Below, one piece after another: positions 33,751 through 43,106 of a DNA stretch of 64,000 bases. The notes beneath the pieces are model-generated. The model did no database searches and was not told the DNA's origin. It worked only from the letters and a program-made list of their open reading frames with translations. Made by a program: the position numbers and the translations under genes. Numbering within the stretch: position 1 is the first letter of the stretch; every line of letters starts with the position of its first letter. This stretch comes from an uncultured Myxococcales bacterium. GTDB lineage: Bacteria; Myxococcota_A; UBA9042; CAIXZC01. Where the stretch lies: contig CAITUV010000017.1 of the NCBI GenBank assembly GCA_903895725.1, forward strand, positions 124,001 through 188,000, written 5' to 3'.

Positions 33751-35739
33751 CTACGGGGTCCCCCCCTGCCCGTTGTCGAACTGGATCTCGATGGACTTGA
33801 TGATCGGAGTGACCCCGTCCTCCTCCGAGAAGAGCGCCACCTCGGCCTGCAGGTAGTCGCCATACAGCTTGTACGGGAGAAGGTCGATGGGGAACTCGGC
33901 CGGCGGGAACGGACCGAACCAGGGGGTCCAGTCCGTGGTCTCGAGCTGCTCCACCGTGACCGCTGAACGGGCCCGCACCTTGATGTATGTCTTGGACGGC
34001 AGGTACGCGTCCACGATGATCCCGATCCACCGGAGCCTCAGCCCCCACCCCCCGAACAGGTGCTGGTAGAAGCCCGTCGGGTTCGTGAACGTGTGCAGCA
34101 GGTAGCCGGTCATGTCGCTGTAGGTGTAGGGCCCGGAGCCGACCGGGAATTCGCCCACCACCGTCCGGGTCAGGGCATCCACCTTGGTGGCGCTCGACGA
34201 CGACTGGTTTACCGCCCAGACGTAGCCGTCGAAGTCCGCGGCCATGCCGACCGGGAACCGTCCGCCGCCGAGTGACACGTAGGCCACCGTCTCGGCCGTG
34301 TCCGCGTTGACCACCGCGACTTCGCTGGAATCATCGTTTGCAACATAGACGAACCCGTCCAGGTTGCCGACCAGCCCGCGGGGCCGAGAATGCGTTTTGG
34401 CCGCGGCCCACTGACCGGTTTGCGGATCGAAGCGATAGGCCACGTCCCAGCAGCAGCAGTTGCCGGTCCACACCCGCCCCTTGTTGTCCAGGGTGATGCC
34501 GTACGGCTCGAAGCAGCCGATGTTCGACGCATACTCGGAGACGTCGCCGTTGGCCGGGTTGACGCGGACCAGCTTGTTGCCTCCCCGGCCCGACACCCAG
34601 ATGATCCCGTTCTTGTCGATGACCAGGCCGTAGGGCTGCGCCGGGATTCCGATCTCCTGGACCGTGTGCCCGTCATCCGGGTGCAGGCGACGAAGTGTGG
34701 AGCCGTTCCAGTCCCCGGTCCACGCATGGTTGTTCTTGTCCACTCCCATGGAGCGCTGGCAGCTTCCGCCCGGGTGGACGAGGAACTTCATGCACTCGTC
34801 CTCCCCCATGGGCAGGCGCTCGTCGGGCTGGATCTGCCCGTCGTCGTTGTTGTCCTTCGACGTCTGAATCTGGCCGTCGCCGTTCTTGTCCTCGCACAGC
34901 AGGGGGTGAGCGTTGATCTTGGCCACGCCGCCGTCGTTGCGGCAGCCCACCCAGACGTCTCCGAACAGGTCGACGGACGTGCGGGAGGGGTTGTCGCAGA
35001 CTGCGTATCGGCCCAGCTCCTTGCCCGTCTTGGTGCTCAGCTTGGAAACCGTGTTCTCGCCCGAGTTGGCAATCCAGATGTACTGCATGTTGACGCTGGT
35101 GGAATCGAGAACGATGAACCCGTCCATGTTCTTCGAGACGCCCGACGAGTTGTCTTCGCCGGTCTCGAACTCCTTCTGCTTGCCCGGCCCGGCACCGACG
35201 TGGTTGCAGGTCTGGCTGCAGTCGCCGCAGGGGGACAGGACATCCTCGTCGGTCTCACCGTCGCAGTTGTTGTCCAGGGTGTCACAGATTTCGGGCGTGG
35301 GCTCGACATACCCGATGCACTCGGTCCAGAAGCCTCCCAGGCAGGTCTGCTTCCCCATCTTGCATTCGCCGATTCCGAGGAGATCGGGGTCCCCGGGGTA
35401 GCAGTCGATTCCGGCACCGTCGTTGGAGCAGGCACAGCCGGGGTAGATCCCGTTCTCGCACGGGGGGCAGTACACGTTGAGGTTGGGGTTCCCTTCGTCG
35501 CAGTCGGGGCCGGCCGCACAACCGTCGCCGAATCCGTCCCCGTCCGGATCGTTGTCGCAGGGGGGCGGGACCCAGGCATCGCCCGTGGGGTCGAGCTCGC
35601 CGCCGTCCGGCTCGTCGCCCGTATCGTGCTTGCCCATGACGGGGCCCTTGTCGCTGCCGGTATCCCCCGCGTCGCCCGTCTTATCGCTCGAGCACGCGGC
35701 ACCCAGGAGCCCCAGGAGAATCAGGCAGGCGAGCCGCAT
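33751..35739 (-). CDS. Lipoprotein with MopE motif and NHL/SMP-like beta-propeller
   Basis: 662 residues from the ATG at 35739, preceded by GGAGG. MRLACLILLGLLGAAC is a lipoprotein signal (C16). A Cys-rich, Asp-rich region follows (CDNDPDGDGFGDGC, CDEGNPNLNVYCPPC) with a MopE-type metal-binding segment ICDTLDNNCDGETDED. From about 200 to 560 there is a repeated beta-propeller of the streptogramin-lyase/NHL type (IWIANSGENTVSKLS, GDVWVGCRNDGG, GIIWVSGRGGNKLVRVNP, GRVWTGNCCCWDVAYRFDP, FVYVANDDSSEVAVVN). Calcium-loop-like DKNGDGQIQ motifs occur within it. The C-terminal 100 residues form a further beta domain. It is probably a surface-exposed binding protein; no catalytic residues are evident. 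Confidence 0.8.
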   Translation of the reverse strand: MRLACLILLGLLGAACSSDKTGDAGDTGSDKGPVMGKHDTGDEPDGGELDPTGDAWVPPPCDNDPDGDGFGDGCAAGPDCDEGNPNLNVYCPPCENGIYPGCACSNDGAGIDCYPGDPDLLGIGECKMGKQTCLGGFWTECIGYVEPTPEICDTLDNNCDGETDEDVLSPCGDCSQTCNHVGAGPGKQKEFETGEDNSSGVSKNMDGFIVLDSTSVNMQYIWIANSGENTVSKLSTKTGKELGRYAVCDNPSRTSVDLFGDVWVGCRNDGGVAKINAHPLLCEDKNGDGQIQTSKDNNDDGQIQPDERLPMGEDECMKFLVHPGGSCQRSMGVDKNNHAWTGDWNGSTLRRLHPDDGHTVQEIGIPAQPYGLVIDKNGIIWVSGRGGNKLVRVNPANGDVSEYASNIGCFEPYGITLDNKGRVWTGNCCCWDVAYRFDPQTGQWAAAKTHSRPRGLVGNLDGFVYVANDDSSEVAVVNADTAETVAYVSLGGGRFPVGMAADFDGYVWAVNQSSSSATKVDALTRTVVGEFPVGSGPYTYSDMTGYLLHTFTNPTGFYQHLFGGWGLRLRWIGIIVDAYLPSKTYIKVRARSAVTVEQLETTDWTPWFGPFPPAEFPIDLLPYKLYGDYLQAEVALFSEEDGVTPIIKSIEIQFDNGQGGTP

Positions 35740-35778
35740 GTTGGTCCCTCCGAGCATCGATTCTATTACCTCACCCGC

Positions 35779-38736
35779 CTAATCATGCCAAGAGGGGGGA
35801 GAGGATGCAACAGTTTCGAGGACTTTCCCGACAATGGAGGCGACCTGCCGCATGCGCTCGCGCACCATGGCCGCCAGCGCAGGGCCGTCCTCGGCGGGTC
35901 TGCTGCCGCCCAGCACTCGGGCCACGACTCCGAGCTCGCCGTCCGCCAGCTCGTCCTCGGCAGCCACCAGCAGCCGGTAGAGGTCGCGCACGCGGCGCAG
36001 GAACGCATGGTGATCGGCCAGGGCAAGCAGGTCCTCCCGGAGCTCCGGCGACCGCTCGGCCAGCAGCTCCAGCAGGCGGGTGCTCGTCGGCTCCAGCAGA
36101 CGGTACCGCGCCTTGAGCACCAGGGAGAGGTGCTCGACGTCCCACAGCCCTCCGGTTCCTTCCTTGATGTGGATCCGGTCTTCCAACGGCTCGTGGCATG
36201 CCCCCCGGCGCAGGCTCATCTCCGTCTGCATGTCCCGGGCGAACCGATCGAACCGGTCGAAGATCTCCGGCTCCACGACGGTGCTGAACAGCTCCCTGTA
36301 GACTCGCGTGTTGCCGACGACCAGCCGCGAGCCAAGCACCTGGGTCCTGTCGACCGTGTCGGCCATCCCGCTCGCAAACCACTCGCGAAGCTGGGACAGC
36401 GTCACCACGAATTCGCCGAAGTGATCCGCAAACCGGTACTGCGGGATGGTCCCGCGTCCGGCCAGCTCCCGGTGGAACCGCATCGCCACCTGCCGGAAGA
36501 AGGCCATGGTTTCCGGGTCGTCCGAGTTGAGCAGGAAGATCAGGTCATAGTCCCCGCCGAACGCCTGACCCCGGGCAAATCCGCCCGCAGCCAGCACGAC
36601 GAACAGGTCGTGCCGTTCCGGCATGCGTCCGGCCTCATCCCGGGCCAGGCGCTTGCACTGCGTGTAGAGATTGGCCATGTACTCGTCGGCAAAGCTCACG
36701 AAGTCGGCCCGGTACTTCTGGAACGGGGCCCCCTCCAGGGCCTCGATGGCGCAGGCCAGGTACGACACGTCGTAGTAGTCGCCCAGCCGGGTTCGCCACC
36801 GCTCCCCGTTCGAGTCGCTCTCCAGCCCGGCGAGGAAGCCGGCCGCATGGCGCAGGAGACGCTCCGGGTCGCCCAGGTGGCGGATGAAGTGGGGGTAGCG
36901 GTTGATCACCCGTCGAAACATCCGCCGATAGAATTCGCTTCCCGCGGTCCGCAGCCAGATGTACTTGCGCAGGTTGGCCAGTGCCTGCCTCTGCTCGTCG
37001 TCCCACAGCTCGGCGTCGAGGCGGGCCTCGAGCTGCTCCCGCTGCTTCGGCCGCAACGCCTCGATGAAGCGGTTGACCAGGGCCGGCTCGCTCGAGAAGA
37101 CCGACAGGATGCCGGGCAGCAGCCCCCCATCGGCCTGGTCCATCTGCTCCAGCAGCCGGTCGAGCATGGTGTCGAACACCGCCTGGGCGACCTCCCCCCC
37201 GACGTTGCGGATGGTGAGCATCAGCTCGAGCAGCGTCATGGGATCCGAGTCGGCAAACTCCAGGAATCCCGACACGACCCGCTCCCGCTCCGGAAGAGCC
37301 AGCCCGGCCATGTCCTCCACGAGCCGTCCCGCCAGGCTTCCTCCCCCCTCCTGGAGCTCCTCGAGCACGTCCTCGAAGAAGATGTGCCCCCCGAACATCC
37401 GCACCGAGTCGGCCAGCTCCACGGCCACGTTGCGCACCTGCCGGGACCCCCGCGGGGACAGGTAGGCCTTGGTCGAGGCCTTCCGGAGGTAACGGGTGTA
37501 CCGCAGCATGAGCTTCTTGCTCACCGAGCGGACCTGCTCGACCGCCTCCGAGTAGTTCACCAGGAGGTGACTGACCGCGGGCACCCCGCCCTTCTCGGTG
37601 TAGCTCATCGCCGTGGCCACCGGGTCCAGCATCAGCTCGGTCTCCTCGGACAGCTCGATCTCCTCCTCCTGCACCACCAGCATGTGGAACAGCAGGCGGA
37701 ACGCTTCCACGAACAGCAGCGCATCCCTCAGGTTCTCGAGGTCCTCGTCCAACTCCCGGAAGTGGCCGGCCAGCGTCTCGATCAGGGTCACCGGATCGAC
37801 CAGGTCGAGGTTTCGGATCACCCGACCGGCAAGGGCCATCCCCTTGGCCAGCCGCAACGCCTCGTTCTTGAAATCGATCCGGTCGCGGCTGACCTCCTCC
37901 ACCAGGAGCGAGTGCATCTCGCCCAGCAGCCCCCGGAGGAACCGCTCGTGCGACCGGCCCGTCTTCCCCCTTCTCGAGAAGAACCGGTCCGTCACCTGCC
38001 GACGGAACTTGGAAAAGAGCGCCTGGCTGCCGACGAGCGGCTCTGCCGACAGCATCTCGCAGATCATCACGAAGTCGGTCTGGTCCTCCGACAGGCGCCT
38101 CGAGTACCCCTCCACGTCACTGGTAAACGACCGGGAGCGCATGCGCTCCGCCGTGTACAGGTGCAGCCGGGTGGCCCGCCGGAAAAACTCCGCGGACACG
38201 CGGCCGATGGCCTGGTTGAGCGCCTCGATCCCGTCGCTTCCCTCGTGGATGACGATCACGTCCACGTCGTCCTGATCCCAGCGGGTACCGACGACGCACA
38301 TGCAGTATTCGGGGCAGGGCTGACCGTTCAGGAAGTGGGCCAGCAGGCTCTCGACATACGCGCTGTTGAGGCGCTGGTAGTTGCTCCCCTGCGCCCCCAG
38401 GAAGTCCCGGTAAGCGGCATACCTGGACTCGCCCGCGGACAGCGCCAGCTCCAGGTGGTCGAGCGCCAGCAGGTTCATGTGCAGGAACTGGAGCGCGTAG
38501 TAGGTGGCCATGAAGGAGAGCTTCTCCCGCTCGTCCTGGCCGATTTCGTCGAGCAGGGCCATCTGCCGGGCCGGCGTAGGGGAGAGGCACCACAAGTCGA
38601 TGTCCTCGAGCAGCCCGAGGGTCTCGAGCCGCTCAACCATGGGGCTCAGTCCGGCCGCAGTGGTCAGCAGGAACCGCTGGTAGTGCTTGCCCAGCTTCGC
38701 CGCCCGAGCGGAAAGCCTGGCGAATGCATCCTCCAC
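35779..38736 (-). CDS. GlnE/GlnD-like nucleotidyltransferase-domain protein
   Basis: 985 residues from GTG at 38736 with GAGAGG upstream. The N-terminal 700 residues are mostly helical and unassigned. Around residue 725, GGFARGQAFGGDYDLIFLLNSDD has the GG...DxD pattern of the nucleotidyltransferase fold, and around 862 IKEGTGGLWDVEHLSLVLKARY matches the K.G.GGL(R/W)D(I/V)E motif that follows this fold in glutamine synthetase adenylyltransferase and PII uridylyltransferase. The C-terminal helices (LLALADHHAFLRRVRDLYRLL) also fit. It is not a normal GlnE or GlnD: one catalytic region only and an unrelated N-terminus. It starts 9 bases after the gamma subunit gene of the 2-oxoacid oxidoreductase, so a nitrogen or 2-oxoglutarate signalling role is a reasonable inference. 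Confidence 0.7.
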   Translation of the reverse strand: MEDAFARLSARAAKLGKHYQRFLLTTAAGLSPMVERLETLGLLEDIDLWCLSPTPARQMALLDEIGQDEREKLSFMATYYALQFLHMNLLALDHLELALSAGESRYAAYRDFLGAQGSNYQRLNSAYVESLLAHFLNGQPCPEYCMCVVGTRWDQDDVDVIVIHEGSDGIEALNQAIGRVSAEFFRRATRLHLYTAERMRSRSFTSDVEGYSRRLSEDQTDFVMICEMLSAEPLVGSQALFSKFRRQVTDRFFSRRGKTGRSHERFLRGLLGEMHSLLVEEVSRDRIDFKNEALRLAKGMALAGRVIRNLDLVDPVTLIETLAGHFRELDEDLENLRDALLFVEAFRLLFHMLVVQEEEIELSEETELMLDPVATAMSYTEKGGVPAVSHLLVNYSEAVEQVRSVSKKLMLRYTRYLRKASTKAYLSPRGSRQVRNVAVELADSVRMFGGHIFFEDVLEELQEGGGSLAGRLVEDMAGLALPERERVVSGFLEFADSDPMTLLELMLTIRNVGGEVAQAVFDTMLDRLLEQMDQADGGLLPGILSVFSSEPALVNRFIEALRPKQREQLEARLDAELWDDEQRQALANLRKYIWLRTAGSEFYRRMFRRVINRYPHFIRHLGDPERLLRHAAGFLAGLESDSNGERWRTRLGDYYDVSYLACAIEALEGAPFQKYRADFVSFADEYMANLYTQCKRLARDEAGRMPERHDLFVVLAAGGFARGQAFGGDYDLIFLLNSDDPETMAFFRQVAMRFHRELAGRGTIPQYRFADHFGEFVVTLSQLREWFASGMADTVDRTQVLGSRLVVGNTRVYRELFSTVVEPEIFDRFDRFARDMQTEMSLRRGACHEPLEDRIHIKEGTGGLWDVEHLSLVLKARYRLLEPTSTRLLELLAERSPELREDLLALADHHAFLRRVRDLYRLLVAAEDELADGELGVVARVLGGSRPAEDGPALAAMVRERMRQVASIVGKVLETVASSPPSWHD

Positions 38737-38745
38737 GAATGCCTC

Positions 38746-39285
38746 TCAGGCGTGGGCGGCAGCCATGCCGAGTCGAAACGCCTTGAGATTGAGCTCCTCG
38801 CTGCCTCGAGGAACCCGGGCCGTGATGGCCTTCTCGACCGATTCCGGCTTGAGGACGCCGGTGGCACCGATGATGACCCCGAGGGCCACCATGTTGGCGG
38901 TCACGGCCCGGCCCACGTCGTTTTCTGCGATGTCGGAAATGCCGACCGGGACGATCTTGAACTCCCCGGTCGGAATGTTCCGGACGTACCGGTTGTCCGC
39001 GATGAGCAGACCGGTCGGCTTGAGGTCGGCCAGGTACTTGTCGCAGGCCTCCTGCGTCAGGCAGAGCAGCAGGTCGAGGCGTGTCGCCTTTGGAAAGTCG
39101 ATGTCGCCGTCGGACAGGATCACCTCGGAGCGGCTGGCGCCTCCCCGGGCCTCCGGGCCGTAGCTCTGGCTCTGCGTCGCGTTCTTGTCCTCGTAGATGG
39201 CGGCGGCTTCCGCCAGGATCTTCCCTGCCAGGATCAGACCCTGGCCCCCCGACCCGCTCAGCCTGGCTTCATACCTCCAACTCAT
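38746..39285 (-). CDS. korC: 2-oxoacid:ferredoxin oxidoreductase, gamma subunit
   Basis: 179 residues from ATG at 39285 (a GTG 12 bases earlier is possible). The gamma-domain pattern is clear: ARLSGSGGQGLILAGKILAEAA, YGPEARGGASRSEVILSDG and AVTANMVALGVIIGATGVL. It completes a four-gene set with the beta, alpha and ferredoxin genes upstream. Complexes with this order and these sequences usually reduce ferredoxin while oxidising 2-oxoglutarate to succinyl-CoA, or the reverse in reductive carbon fixation. Specificity for 2-oxoglutarate over branched-chain 2-oxoacids cannot be settled here. Confidence 0.9.
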   Translation of the reverse strand: MSWRYEARLSGSGGQGLILAGKILAEAAAIYEDKNATQSQSYGPEARGGASRSEVILSDGDIDFPKATRLDLLLCLTQEACDKYLADLKPTGLLIADNRYVRNIPTGEFKIVPVGISDIAENDVGRAVTANMVALGVIIGATGVLKPESVEKAITARVPRGSEELNLKAFRLGMAAAHA

Positions 39286-39289
39286 GGCC

Positions 39290-40114
39290 TTACGCACCTC
39301 CCAGTCGCGCAGTGAGCTTGCGGTAGATCTCGGTGTACTCCTCCTTGTCCCGATCCAGGAGCACGCCCGTGACGATCTTCCCTTCCAGCTCCGGCTCGGC
39401 CAGGTTCTTGGCCCTGGCCAGCGGAACGGAACGCTCCTTGAGGTCCACCATCATCGCCACCGGCCCCTTGAGCTTGTTGCGGCGCCCGTACGCGGTCGGG
39501 CAGGGGCTCATGGCCTCGACGAACGAGAAGCCCTTCTTCTCGAATGCCTTGAGAAGGAGCTTCTCCAGCTCGACGGGCTGGTAGACCGTGCCCCGGGCGA
39601 CGAAATTGCCGCCGGCCGCGGCCACCAGCTCTGCGATGTTGAACGGATGCTCGTAGTTGCCGAACGGTGCCGTCGTCGCGCTGCACCCCAGCGGCGTGGT
39701 GGGGCTCACCTGCCCGCCGGTCATCCCGTAGATGAAGTTGTTGAACAGGACCACGTTGAGGTCCAGGTTCCGCCGGGCCGCGTGAATCATGTGGTTGCCG
39801 CCGATGGCGATGCCGTCGCCGTCGCCCGTGACCACGATGACCTTGAGCGAAGGATTGGCCAGCTTCAGCCCCGTCGCAAACGCGATGGCCCGGCCATGCG
39901 TCGTGTGCAGCGTGTTGAAATCCACGTACCCCGGCGCCCGGCCCGAGCAGCCGATGCCCGAGACCATGGCGATCTCGTCCTTCTTCCAGCCGAGCTGGTC
40001 GATGGCCCGCACCATGGCCTTGAGCACGATGCCGTGGCCGCAGCCCGGGCACCAGATATGGGGAATGCGGCGCGTCCGCAGGTAGCTCTCGTAGGGAACC
40101 GCTCGCATGGTCAT
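39290..40114 (-). CDS. korB: 2-oxoacid:ferredoxin oxidoreductase, beta subunit
   Basis: 274 residues from ATG at 40114, overlapping the alpha stop (ATGA). It binds thiamine diphosphate: WCPGCGHGIVLKAM near the N-terminus and GDGDGIAIGGNHMIHAARRNLDLNVVLFNN in the middle, with IYGMTGGQVSPTTP after it. The cysteines of CPGCG and the GCSG segment are those that hold a 4Fe-4S cluster in this family. It has 4 bases between its stop and the gamma start. Confidence 0.93.
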   Translation of the reverse strand: MTMRAVPYESYLRTRRIPHIWCPGCGHGIVLKAMVRAIDQLGWKKDEIAMVSGIGCSGRAPGYVDFNTLHTTHGRAIAFATGLKLANPSLKVIVVTGDGDGIAIGGNHMIHAARRNLDLNVVLFNNFIYGMTGGQVSPTTPLGCSATTAPFGNYEHPFNIAELVAAAGGNFVARGTVYQPVELEKLLLKAFEKKGFSFVEAMSPCPTAYGRRNKLKGPVAMMVDLKERSVPLARAKNLAEPELEGKIVTGVLLDRDKEEYTEIYRKLTARLGGA

Positions 40115-41253
40115 ACCCCCTCGATGAAGGTCAGCAGCTCGTCCGGGGCCACGGCTTCCCCGCCCACCTTGAACAGCGGCTTGACCGGGACCTTGCCGCA
40201 CACGGCCAGCGAGACCTCGTAGGAGAGCTGTCCCAGGTTCATCTCGACCGGCACCACGACCCGGGCGTTGCGGGCCGCCAACGCCAGCTCCTCGTACGGG
40301 AACGGCCAGATGGTCCGAGGCCGGAAGAGGCCCACCTTGCGCCCCTGCGACCGGGCCATGTGCATGGCGGCTTTGGCCGTCCGGGCGCAGGCCCCGTACG
40401 CAAACAGCAGCACCTCGGCATCCTCCACGTCCACCGCCTCGAAGTCGGTCACGAGCCTCCGGTTACGCTCCACCTTGTCCATGAGCCAGCGCACCTGCCG
40501 ATCCGCGTTCCCCGTGTCATTGGAGGGGAAGCCGGTCTCGTCGTGCAGCAGCCCCGTGACGTGGTAGCGATACCCCTGGCCGAACGGCACGAGCGGAGGA
40601 GGCACCTGCCCCGAGTACCGGTAGGGCCGATACTCCTCGGGCGGTGATACCGGCTTGCGCAGGTCCGGCAGCGTGGCCGAGTCGGGCGGAACCAGCACCG
40701 CCTTCTCCGTCACGTGCCCCACTACCTCGTCCATCAGCAGGATGACCGGCGTGCGAAGCCGCTCGGAGTAATCGAAGGCTTTGAGCGTCAGGTCGTAGGC
40801 CTCCGAGACCCGCTCCGGACACACGGCGACCGCCGGATGGTCCCCGTGCGTTCCCCAGCGGGCCTGCATCACGTCCCCCTGCGCAGGCAGCGTGGGCAAC
40901 CCCGTGCTCGGCCCTCCCCGCATCACGTTGACGATGACGCAGGGGACCTCGGTCACGCAGGCAAAGCCGATGGCCTCCTGCTTCAACGAGAACCCGGGGC
41001 CGCTCGTTGCCGTCAGCGCCTTGGCCCCGGCAATCGCAGCGCCGATGACCGCGCTCATGGCCGCGATCTCATCTTCCATCTGGATGAACACCCCGCCCGC
41101 CTTGGGCAGCAGCACCGACAGCGTTTCCGCTATTTCCGATGATGGCGTGATGGGGTAGCCGGCGAAGAACCTGGCTCCAGCGTCGATGGCTGCATGTGCG
41201 ACCGCCTCGTTGCCGGTCAGCAGCCTCGGCGCGGGCCTCTTGCCCGTTTCCAT
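40111..41253 (-). CDS. korA: 2-oxoacid:ferredoxin oxidoreductase, alpha subunit
   Basis: 380 residues, ATG with GGGAG upstream. Diagnostic segments are LLTGNEAVAHAAIDAGARFFAGYPITPSSEI, QMEDEIAAMSAVIGAAIAGAKALTATSGPGFSLKQEAIGFA and MRGGPSTGLPTLPAQGDVMQARWGTHGD. The RGGPSTG form is typical of 2-oxoglutarate-type enzymes. It supplies the pyrimidine-binding part of the TPP site. Its start is 13 bases after the ferredoxin gene. Confidence 0.93.
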   Translation of the reverse strand: METGKRPAPRLLTGNEAVAHAAIDAGARFFAGYPITPSSEIAETLSVLLPKAGGVFIQMEDEIAAMSAVIGAAIAGAKALTATSGPGFSLKQEAIGFACVTEVPCVIVNVMRGGPSTGLPTLPAQGDVMQARWGTHGDHPAVAVCPERVSEAYDLTLKAFDYSERLRTPVILLMDEVVGHVTEKAVLVPPDSATLPDLRKPVSPPEEYRPYRYSGQVPPPLVPFGQGYRYHVTGLLHDETGFPSNDTGNADRQVRWLMDKVERNRRLVTDFEAVDVEDAEVLLFAYGACARTAKAAMHMARSQGRKVGLFRPRTIWPFPYEELALAARNARVVVPVEMNLGQLSYEVSLAVCGKVPVKPLFKVGGEAVAPDELLTFIEGV

Positions 41254-41266
41254 GTCGTCTCCCGTG

Positions 41267-41485
41267 TCAGGACGCGGTCTTCTCGCCCTCGGACGGAATC
41301 ACGGTGATGGCAAAGTCAGGGCAGCGCAGGTCGCACAGATTGCAGGCCGTGCACCGCTCCAGTGCCACCACCGTGGAGACTCCGTCCTGCAGGCTCAGCA
41401 CCTTGCCTGGACAGAACTCCACGCAAATGCCGCACCCCTTGCACCTGACCGTGTCGATCCGTATTTCCTTTGCCTTTCCGCCCAA
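41267..41485 (-). CDS. korD: 2x[4Fe-4S] ferredoxin subunit of the 2-oxoacid oxidoreductase
   Basis: Eight cysteines in two CxxCxxCxxxCP motifs (CKGCGICVEFCP and CTACNLCDLRCP) bind two 4Fe-4S clusters and pass electrons to free ferredoxin. The start is uncertain. I favour TTG at 41485 (72 residues), with GAGGG six bases upstream and KAKEIRIDTVRC right after it. The ATG at 41548 would add 21 residues of non-family sequence and has no ribosome site. It is first in the korDABC operon and divergent from the transglutaminase-like gene. Confidence 0.85.
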   Translation of the reverse strand: MGGKAKEIRIDTVRCKGCGICVEFCPGKVLSLQDGVSTVVALERCTACNLCDLRCPDFAITVIPSEGEKTAS

Positions 41486-41609
41486 CGGTTTACCCTCGCT
41501 CCGGACAGCCGCTAGTTGTCTACCAGAGGGGGGGGATACCGTCAACATCAATTCACTTGAAGCCCGCGTCTCGATTGCCTAGAGTGTGCGCAGCTCGAGA
41601 GGTGAGCCC

Positions 41610-43103
41610 ATGCGCCATCTGGCACTTATTCTGCTCCTGTCGCTTCTCCCCGTGTCCCTCCACGCCGCCCCCCTGGTCCCCACCGACCAGGAGATCCTCG
41701 ACATGGGCAAGGCCCAGCTCGGAGAACGCTGGTACGGAATCTACGTCCTCGGCCGCAAGGTAGGCTGGCAGAAGGACGCCTGGGCCGAGAAGGAAGGCCT
41801 CCTCTGCAGCGATACCGAGTTCGTGCTCGAGATGGGGTTCCTCGGAAAGACCACCTCCATCTCCTCCCGGGAGGTCTCCTGCTTCGACCCCGCCGCCACC
41901 CCCTCCCGGCTCGTCACCTACCTCCAGGACAAGGACGAGGACGGCCGCAAGGTCACCATCCAGGGGCGGATCGAGAAGGAGGGCCCAGCATCCAAGACCC
42001 CTCTCCTTCGCTTCGACGTCGATGCCGGCGGTCGGAAACGTACCTACACCGCTCCGGCAGATTCCGTGCTGCTCCTTCACCTCGTCCCCTGGGCCGGCAT
42101 CAAGCGGATGAATCCCGGGGACTACGTCGATTCGAACAGCTTCGATGAGCTCACCGGCAAGAAAAGGTGGGAGAAGATCACGCTCAAGGGGACCGAGGAG
42201 AAGTCCCTCATGGGGCGGCCCGCGACCCTGTACCGCCTCCGCATCCAGGACGAGACCGGCGTCGACCTCGATGCCCTCGTGTCCGGCGAGGGGCATGTGC
42301 TCGAAGGAACCCTCGGCCCCTCCATCCGCATCGTGCTCGAAGATCGGGAAACCGCACGGCGCAAGGACGTGGACATGCTCGACCTCTATTCCACGAGCTT
42401 CGTCCCCGCCACCGGCGACCTCGACTACACGCTGGCCGTCCGGGTGCGGAAGATGAAGTTCCGCTTGACTGGCCAGGCCCCCATCCAGCTGGCCGAGGTC
42501 AGCCGCCAGAAGACCGAAGAGAGCGGTCCCAACCAGGTCACCGTCCAGGTCACCGCCTGCCCGGCAGCGGTCCGAGCCGCCTCTCCCGCCGGGGATCACC
42601 TCGCCTGCGACGCCGACATCCCCTGCGACCTCGAAGAGATCAAGGACCAGGCAAAGAAGATCACCGCCAAACAGAAGGGCGAGCTGGATAAGGCGCTGGC
42701 GCTCACCCGCTGGGTCAACCGGCACTTCCGGTACACGCTGGGAGGAGGGGGCGGAACCGGGGATATGATCCTCAAGGAGAAGTCGGGCGACTGCACCGAG
42801 TTCTCCAAAGCACTGCTGACCCTCCTGCGGGCAGCGGGCATCCGGTCGCGGCTCGTCTCGGGAATCGTCCCGGCCACGCAGAAGCCGCTCAGCTTCGGTT
42901 ACCACGCGTGGGTCGAGGCCTGGTTCGACGGCCGGGGCTGGGTCTCCCTCGACCCGACCTGGGGGGAATTTCCGGTCGATGCGGCCCATGTGATCTTCGA
43001 CGTGGACCAGGGGCTCCAGATGGCCACCCACCTGGGCGGGCTGAAGATGGAAATCCTCGATGTGGAGTACAGCAAGACGTTCGGCGAGATCCGGTGTGAG
43101 TGA
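41610..43103 (+). CDS. Secreted transglutaminase-like protein
   Basis: 497 residues from ATG at 41610, with GAGGTGAG upstream. The signal peptide is MRHLALILLLSLLPVSLHA. Residues 20-340 form a beta-rich domain (WYGIYVLGRKVGWQKDAW and RLVTYLQDKDEDGRKV). The C-terminal part is a transglutaminase-like cysteine protease fold: KSGDCTEFSKALLTLLRAAGI with C395, FGYHAWVEAW with H432 and GWVSLDPTWGE with D448. It is probably periplasmic or secreted. Bacterial members often act as proteases or peptide ligases. The heptanucleotide repeat starts 4 bases after its stop. Confidence 0.85.
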   Translation: MRHLALILLLSLLPVSLHAAPLVPTDQEILDMGKAQLGERWYGIYVLGRKVGWQKDAWAEKEGLLCSDTEFVLEMGFLGKTTSISSREVSCFDPAATPSRLVTYLQDKDEDGRKVTIQGRIEKEGPASKTPLLRFDVDAGGRKRTYTAPADSVLLLHLVPWAGIKRMNPGDYVDSNSFDELTGKKRWEKITLKGTEEKSLMGRPATLYRLRIQDETGVDLDALVSGEGHVLEGTLGPSIRIVLEDRETARRKDVDMLDLYSTSFVPATGDLDYTLAVRVRKMKFRLTGQAPIQLAEVSRQKTEESGPNQVTVQVTACPAAVRAASPAGDHLACDADIPCDLEEIKDQAKKITAKQKGELDKALALTRWVNRHFRYTLGGGGGTGDMILKEKSGDCTEFSKALLTLLRAAGIRSRLVSGIVPATQKPLSFGYHAWVEAWFDGRGWVSLDPTWGEFPVDAAHVIFDVDQGLQMATHLGGLKMEILDVEYSKTFGEIRCE

Positions 43104-43106
43104 GGC

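Noticed and set aside
34390..39315. A 1641-codon open frame on the plus strand
   Set aside because: It lies antisense to the propeller lipoprotein, the GlnE-like gene and korC, all of which have clear motifs. The translation is rich in Arg, Gly, His and Val without domains; it is a by-product of GC-rich codon usage.
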